Below are positions 59,464 to 64,000 of a stretch of DNA of 64,000 nt, piece by piece. Under the pieces are notes generated by a model. The model was not told where the DNA came from. It did not search any database and saw only the letters and a program-made list of their open reading frames with translations. Origin of the DNA: CAYFJO01 sp964343305 (lineage in GTDB: Bacteria; Planctomycetota; Planctomycetia; Pirellulales; Pirellulaceae); NCBI GenBank assembly GCA_964343305.1, contig CAYFJO010000002.1, positions 18,921 to 82,920 of the forward strand, written 5' to 3'. Each line of letters begins with the position of its first letter. Position 1 is the stretch's first letter. The translations under genes were made by a program, and so were the position numbers.

Positions 59464-60558
59464 ATGAAGAGTTTTGTCACATCGCTATCGACAATCGTGT
59501 TGATTCTATCGTTCGCGGAATCATCTGCCCAGGAAGATGGGATTCGCGTGTCGCAGAACGACGAACAGATCAACATCGTCACGCCAAAATTGGAAGCGGC
59601 GATTCGAAAAAAGGGATACGTCAGCGGTGTGGCCGGCGGATCGTTCATCGATCGCAAGACGGGATTTCGGGACGTCGGCTTCGGGCTGGACATCGTCGAT
59701 TGGATCATGGAGCCTGGCAGCGACGAAGCGTATCGCGACGAACTGACAGAACGCATGGTTTACCAATTCGGCAATCCGTATCACGGAAAACAACCAAAGC
59801 GGATGATCGAGGGTCCGCAGATCTGCACGCAAGCTCGCGAAGTGCCCACCGAGATCATACGCGGCAAGGACTTCGTCGCCGTCAAAATGTGGTACTCCTA
59901 CAACGTGGCTCCGCCCGGTCGAAAGACCGGATCGAAGTGGACACAAACCATCGTGTTTCCCGAAGGCAAGCGATACTTCGTGTCGAGCGATCACATTGAC
60001 GCGGTGAACACCAGCGACGCGATGTTTCAACGGATCGATATGCCGGGCCACATCAAACACAACAAGGGCGACACGTTCAGCGAAGTGTATCTGAGTTATC
60101 CAACGACATCGCCAGCACCGGACATCCTTGGCAAGCCGGGCACGTATTCCATCAAGCGGAACAAAGACGGCCAGCGGATTTCGTCCAGTGCGTTCTTCAG
60201 TAATTTCGCACCGGACCAGGCACTGAATTATCGTCGCGAACACTTCAAAGACCGAATTCCAAAACGGTTCATTCGGGCTTATCGATTGCGCGACAAAGAA
60301 ACCGGCAAACAAGGACCTTGGTTGGCCGGCATGACGCTCGACCCCGGCGTGGTCTACGAAGCATGGTGCCATCAGCGCGGCTACATCTGCATGATTCAGG
60401 AATTCGGTGGCCGGCGCGTCAAAGCTGGCGAGTCATTCAGCGCGGCCTTTATCGTCGGCTACTTCGATTCGATCAAAGAAATGCACGAGGTTTACGACCA
60501 ATACGCTGGCCACACGGACTTGATGGCTGACAAACAGGGTTGGAAGTTGGTCAAGTAG
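59464..60558 (+). CDS. Secreted hypothetical protein
   Basis: This is a 364-residue exported protein. The ATG at 59464 (MKSFVTSLSTIVLILSFAE) has an AGGAG about 10 bases upstream and a signal peptide ending near SSAQEDG; the frame is open much further upstream, but that overlaps the divergent GMC pseudogene. The mature part is beta-rich with conserved-looking motifs VAGGSFIDRKTGFRDVGFG, VYQFGNPYHGKQPKRMIEGP, YFVSSDHIDAVNTSD and WCHQRGYICMIQEFGG. The segment is in the style of glycoside-hydrolase or lyase-related beta-sandwich domains, but I do not recognise the family. The following genes form the symporter pair. Confidence 0.75.
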   Translation: MKSFVTSLSTIVLILSFAESSAQEDGIRVSQNDEQINIVTPKLEAAIRKKGYVSGVAGGSFIDRKTGFRDVGFGLDIVDWIMEPGSDEAYRDELTERMVYQFGNPYHGKQPKRMIEGPQICTQAREVPTEIIRGKDFVAVKMWYSYNVAPPGRKTGSKWTQTIVFPEGKRYFVSSDHIDAVNTSDAMFQRIDMPGHIKHNKGDTFSEVYLSYPTTSPAPDILGKPGTYSIKRNKDGQRISSSAFFSNFAPDQALNYRREHFKDRIPKRFIRAYRLRDKETGKQGPWLAGMTLDPGVVYEAWCHQRGYICMIQEFGGRRVKAGESFSAAFIVGYFDSIKEMHEVYDQYAGHTDLMADKQGWKLVK

Positions 60559-60653
60559 GTGCACAGCGGCCACCAATCCGATACCATGTAACCTTGCCAC
60601 GACCAACGTGCGGCCCCACCTATTCTTCTTGTCCAGTTCGAGAGCCCCTTTCG

Positions 60654-61031
60654 ATGAGCGCAGCACCTTCCAAGATCGAAACCGACGATTACGATCCCGT
60701 CTTTCTTCATTCCCGTCGCGAAGCCGCAGTCATCTTCTGTGTTTGGCTGATCGGGATGATTTGGGCCGTGCCGTTTTGTTACTTCTACGGTTACATGTCG
60801 AACATTAAAGATTTCGATCCCTCGAATGTCTCGACGATTCTTGGCATCCCGACCTGGTTGTTTTGGGGCATCTTTGTTCCGTGGCTGGTCGCGGATGTGA
60901 TTACGACGTGGTTCTGTTTCGGATTTATGGCGGAAGATGATTTGGGTGAAGACCCGCCGCCACAGGAAGGCTTTGACAAAGCTTCCATCGAATCCGCGGC
61001 AGATGCCGAAGAGAAGGAGTCGGACGAATGA
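60654..61031 (+). CDS. Small membrane partner subunit of the sodium symporter
   Basis: This is a 125-residue protein from the ATG at 60654 (MSAAPSKIETDDYDP). Two helices are clear: AAVIFCVWLIGMIWAVPFCYFY and WLFWGIFVPWLVADVITTWFCF. The C-terminus is acidic (EDDLGEDPPPQ, DAEEKESDE). The layout is that of YhdT/DUF997-like small subunits that precede pantothenate-type SSS symporters. Its stop overlaps the symporter start by four bases (ATGA), so the two are coupled and probably form a complex. Confidence 0.75.
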   Translation: MSAAPSKIETDDYDPVFLHSRREAAVIFCVWLIGMIWAVPFCYFYGYMSNIKDFDPSNVSTILGIPTWLFWGIFVPWLVADVITTWFCFGFMAEDDLGEDPPPQEGFDKASIESAADAEEKESDE

Positions 61032-62965
61032 GCACGACTTTTTCTTCACCATTGATCTTGTTGGCCGAAGGCGGATCGAACGCTGCGTTGGTCACATTCT
61101 TGCTCTACACGATTGCCGTGTTTGTCTTGGCCGGGGTGGCGAACAAACTGTTGCAAAAGAAGAGTTTTCTCAGCGAGTATTTTCTCGGCAGCCGCAGTCT
61201 TGGTGTCTGGGCCTTTGCCCTGACATTCGCCGCGACAAGTGCGTCCGGCGGAAGTTTCACCGGATTTCCCGCCAAGATCTATACACACGGCTGGGTACTC
61301 GGTCTGTGGATCGGCAGTTACATCGTGGTGCCAATCTGCGCGATGGGTTTGCTTGGTAAACGAATCAATCACGTCGCTCGGATTTCGGGCGCGATTACCG
61401 TGCCGGATGTTTTGCGAGACCGGTTCGGAAGCGCCTGGTTCGGACTGCTGTCTGTTTCGTTGATCGTGTTCTTTATGGCCTTCAATCTGGTCGCACAATT
61501 CAAGGCGGGCAGCTTGATTTTGAAAACGTTGCTGCAAGACGTAACCATGTTTCACTCTGCCGGGGCACAGTTCGGTCAGATGACGAGTGGCATTGGGTTT
61601 TTGAGCGGGGTTGATCCGGAGTATTTGATTTGCCTGCTCGCGTTTGGGATCGCGGTCGTGCTCTATACGACGTACGGCGGTTTTCGCGCGGTGGTTTGGA
61701 CCGACGTGATGCAGGGCGTGGTCATGGTGGTCGGTGTGATGATCATGTTGCCGATTGCGATTTATCTGGTCGGCGGCCTCGTCAATGCGACGGCACAAAA
61801 CGCACAGATGGTGCCGCCGAGACACGGAGAGGCCACGGTCGAGTTGCGATCGACGATGCGAGATGATTATCCCGTGCCAACGGGAACTTGGATTGCGCTG
61901 AGCGAAGGTGACAGCGCCCAGCGATTGTTCCGAGTCGCGAAGTCGACGGTCGTTTTAGCCGGAAAAAGGTCAGTGACGGACGTGTCGATTCTGGAAATCA
62001 TGTCCGAGGGCGACATTGCCACAGTCCTCAAGAATTCCAAGATTGACGACCGGCTCACCGTGGTGGATGTGAAGACCACGCCCTACGCTTACGGCGATGG
62101 CCAAAAAGGTGTCTATGTCACTGGCCCGGGTCCAAGCAACAGAGATGGATTCGGATTTTTGCCGCTGAGCCTCGCGATTTCATTCTTCTTTATGTGGGCG
62201 ATTTCAGGCGCGGGCCAGCCGAGCAGCATGGTGCGGTTGATGGCGTTCAAGGATTCGAAAACGCTCAAGCGGTCGATCTTCACCGTGGCGATTTACTATT
62301 CGATGATTTACTTTCCGCTGGTCATCATCTTTTGTTGTGCACGAGTCTTGATGCCTGGCATGGAAGTCGAACCGGATCGCATTATGCCAGCGATGGCGAT
62401 TCACTTGACTGCGAAGATCGGCATGGGCTGGTTGGCTGGATTGCTGATCGCCGCACCATTTGCGGCAGTGATGTCGACAGTCGACAGTTTTCTACTGATG
62501 ATTTCGTCGGCGCTGGTCCGTGATATTTATCAACGAAACATCAACCCGGCTGCGACGGAGAAAACCGTCAAGAAACTGAGTTACCTGTTTACGATGTTGG
62601 TCGGAACAGGTGCGTTGCTCGGCGCGGTAAATCCGCCCAGATTCCTGCAAGATATTATCGTCTATACGGGCAGCGGACTGGCCGCGTGTTTCCTTGGACC
62701 GATGGTCTTTGCGTTGTACTGGCCGCGGGCCAATTCCAGAGGCTGCATGGCGGGCATGATCGCGGGGTTCCTTGCTCACCTATCGATGTACGTGGCCGGT
62801 TTCCTCTTCTACCAACGATTCACACCTTATCGCTTGTTCAACCTGGACCCGATCGTTGTCGGTTTGTTTGTTTCGTTCGCTTCGGTTTACATCGTGACGA
62901 AGCTGACGCCGCCGCCTTCCGAAGAAATCGTGCGCAAGTATTTCTGCAAACCAAAATCTGAATAG
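61028..62965 (+). CDS. Sodium:solute symporter (SSS family, pantothenate-permease-like)
   Basis: This is a 645-residue polytopic membrane protein of the LeuT-fold SSS family that imports a solute with sodium. Family signs are SEYFLGSRSLGVWAFALTF, SASGGSFTGFPAKIYTHGW, GRAVISG-like RISGAITVPDVLRDRFGS, LYTTYGGFRAVVWTDVMQGVV and FAAVMSTVDSFLLMISSALVRDIY. An inserted hydrophilic loop of about 110 residues (ATVELRSTMRDDYPVPTGTW) between helices 6 and 7 makes it longer than PanF (about 480). It is coupled to the small subunit gene and followed by a dipeptidase gene 15 bases downstream. Substrate unknown; an amino acid or small acid is plausible. Confidence 0.9.
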   Translation: MSTTFSSPLILLAEGGSNAALVTFLLYTIAVFVLAGVANKLLQKKSFLSEYFLGSRSLGVWAFALTFAATSASGGSFTGFPAKIYTHGWVLGLWIGSYIVVPICAMGLLGKRINHVARISGAITVPDVLRDRFGSAWFGLLSVSLIVFFMAFNLVAQFKAGSLILKTLLQDVTMFHSAGAQFGQMTSGIGFLSGVDPEYLICLLAFGIAVVLYTTYGGFRAVVWTDVMQGVVMVVGVMIMLPIAIYLVGGLVNATAQNAQMVPPRHGEATVELRSTMRDDYPVPTGTWIALSEGDSAQRLFRVAKSTVVLAGKRSVTDVSILEIMSEGDIATVLKNSKIDDRLTVVDVKTTPYAYGDGQKGVYVTGPGPSNRDGFGFLPLSLAISFFFMWAISGAGQPSSMVRLMAFKDSKTLKRSIFTVAIYYSMIYFPLVIIFCCARVLMPGMEVEPDRIMPAMAIHLTAKIGMGWLAGLLIAAPFAAVMSTVDSFLLMISSALVRDIYQRNINPAATEKTVKKLSYLFTMLVGTGALLGAVNPPRFLQDIIVYTGSGLAACFLGPMVFALYWPRANSRGCMAGMIAGFLAHLSMYVAGFLFYQRFTPYRLFNLDPIVVGLFVSFASVYIVTKLTPPPSEEIVRKYFCKPKSE

Positions 62966-62980
62966 GATCGACGCGAATCT

Positions 62981-64000
62981 ATGTTGTTGTTTGATGCCCA
63001 CCTGGATATCTCGATGAACGCGGTCGAGTGGAACCGTGACGTGACGCGGCCGATTGACGAAGTTCGCGCTCGCGAAGAAGGCCTGACGGACAAGCTGGAT
63101 CGTGCCAAGGGCGTTTTGACTTTTGAAGAAATGCGACGCGGTGAGATCGGTCTTTGCGTCGCGACGCAGATCGCCCGCTATGTCGCGCCCGACAACGAGC
63201 TTCCCGGATGGCACAGCCCGGAAATCGCGTGGTCGATCGCGCAAGCGCAACTCGCCTGGTATCGCGAAATGGAACGCATCGGCCAAATGGTGCAAATCAC
63301 GAACAAGGACCAGTTAAACAAGCAGGTCGACTTGTGGCAAAACAACCCGCCCGCGGACGCTCCGATCGGTTACATCCTCAGCCTGGAAGGCGCGGATTCA
63401 ATTGTCACGCTCGATCATCTGCATCGTGCACATGAATATGGTCTGCGAGCAATTGGTCCCGCGCATTACGGTCCGGGTCGTTACGCACCGGGAACCGGAG
63501 TCGAAGGGAAACTGGAATGCGACGCCCCGGCTCTGCTGCGAGAAATGGACAAGCTGGGCATGATCATGGACGCCACGCACTTGACCGACGATGCCTTCTG
63601 GCAAGCGCTGGAGATTTTTCAAGGGCCGGTTTGGGCGAGCCACAACAATTGTCGTGCGATCGTTCCGTTTCAGCGCCAGTTCAACAACGATCAACTCAAA
63701 GCGCTGATCGAGCGCGGCGCGGTGATTGGCGCGGCATTCGATGCCTGGATGATGTATCCCGAGGGTTGGGTTCGCGGAAAAACGACGCCAGAAGAAACGG
63801 GCGTCAAGATCGAGTGGATCGTCGATCACATCGATCACATTTGCCAGTTGGCCGGCAATGCCAATCACTGTGGCATCGGATCCGATTTGGACGGCGGCTT
63901 TGGACGTGAGCAATGTCCTGTTGATTTACACACGATTGCCGATTTGCAATCGCTCGTCGAGATTCTCGCGAACCGCGGATACAGCCAACAAGATGTAGAA
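62981..64000 (+). CDS. Membrane dipeptidase (M19 family), partial
   Basis: This is a zinc-dependent dipeptidase of the renal dipeptidase (M19) family; 340 residues are visible and the right end is cut. The start is the ATG at 62981. Metal and active-site motifs are LLFDAHLDISMN (His-x-Asp), YILSLEGADSI (bridging Glu), MDATHLTDDAF (His), WASHNNCRAI (His) and CGIGSDLDGGFG (Asp). It hydrolyses dipeptides, possibly with D-residues. Position directly downstream of the symporter suggests a shared role in uptake and breakdown of a small peptide or amino-acid derivative; that is inference. Confidence 0.92.
   Translation, partial: MLLFDAHLDISMNAVEWNRDVTRPIDEVRAREEGLTDKLDRAKGVLTFEEMRRGEIGLCVATQIARYVAPDNELPGWHSPEIAWSIAQAQLAWYREMERIGQMVQITNKDQLNKQVDLWQNNPPADAPIGYILSLEGADSIVTLDHLHRAHEYGLRAIGPAHYGPGRYAPGTGVEGKLECDAPALLREMDKLGMIMDATHLTDDAFWQALEIFQGPVWASHNNCRAIVPFQRQFNNDQLKALIERGAVIGAAFDAWMMYPEGWVRGKTTPEETGVKIEWIVDHIDHICQLAGNANHCGIGSDLDGGFGREQCPVDLHTIADLQSLVEILANRGYSQQDVE

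Noticed and set aside
1..64000. CRISPR arrays, tRNA or rRNA genes, intact insertion sequences
   Set aside because: I looked for regularly spaced repeats, cloverleaf-type segments and transposase motifs and found none that held up by eye; a tRNAscan or ISfinder run could still reveal a missed one.

Overview
The window reads as chromosome of a planctomycete, most likely Pirellula/Rhodopirellula-like. The call rests on family content: a DUF1549/DUF1553 cytochrome next to a Tat-exported DUF1501 protein, a Pirellula/Verrucomicrobium-type haem dehydrogenase, many secreted proteins of unknown function, membrane-anchored SGNH proteins, and dispersed GTAG...CTAC palindromes. I see no rRNA, tRNA, CRISPR array, prophage or intact insertion sequence. 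All family names come from reading motifs; no database search was run.

Layout. 1-4.8 kb (minus): a Yej/Opp-type oligopeptide ABC importer, cut by the left edge. 5.2-14.9 kb: a giant secreted haem dehydrogenase, a mannonate-dehydratase-like enzyme, an acyl-CoA synthetase overlapping an amidase, and a secreted beta-propeller protein. 15.0-16.9 kb: a small-protein/retropepsin-like pair and two small membrane proteins. 17.0-21.5 kb: the DUF1549/1553 + DUF1501 pair. 21.6-24.3 kb (minus): a three-gene signalling operon (REC-PP2C phosphatase, PAS histidine kinase, single REC). 24.5-26.8 kb: a remnant of a metalloprotease C-terminus and two hypothetical genes. 27.1-35.0 kb: an envelope export cluster (TolC, HlyD, GAF-TM-HlyD, PqqD-M50-HlyD) with no ABC ATPase. 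35.0-39.9 kb (minus): SGNH protein, two methyltransferases and a bi-domain oxidoreductase typical of polysaccharide loci. 40.1-47.2 kb: a coiled-coil protein, rseP-dxr, and ftsH. 47.4-59.4 kb: an accessory stretch with a STAND/TPR ATPase, two SGNH proteins, a YfhO-like giant membrane protein, two hypothetical membrane proteins and several broken genes. 59.5-64 kb: a secreted protein, an SSS-type sodium symporter with a small partner subunit, and a membrane dipeptidase cut by the right edge.

Three themes deserve attention. First, the 27-35 kb cluster looks like an export or envelope machine in which a membrane metalloprotease carrying a PqqD-like domain and an adaptor domain stands where a type I system would have its ABC transporter. 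Second, a family of GTAG...CTAC palindromes, like REP elements, occurs about ten times. One copy lies in frame inside a gene, and two copies supply the TAG stop codons of flanking genes. Third, several gene remnants are all 3' ends: a metalloprotease, an unidentified gene, a TPR gene and GMC oxidoreductases. Two of them start right at a palindrome, which suggests repeated local deletion or recombination.
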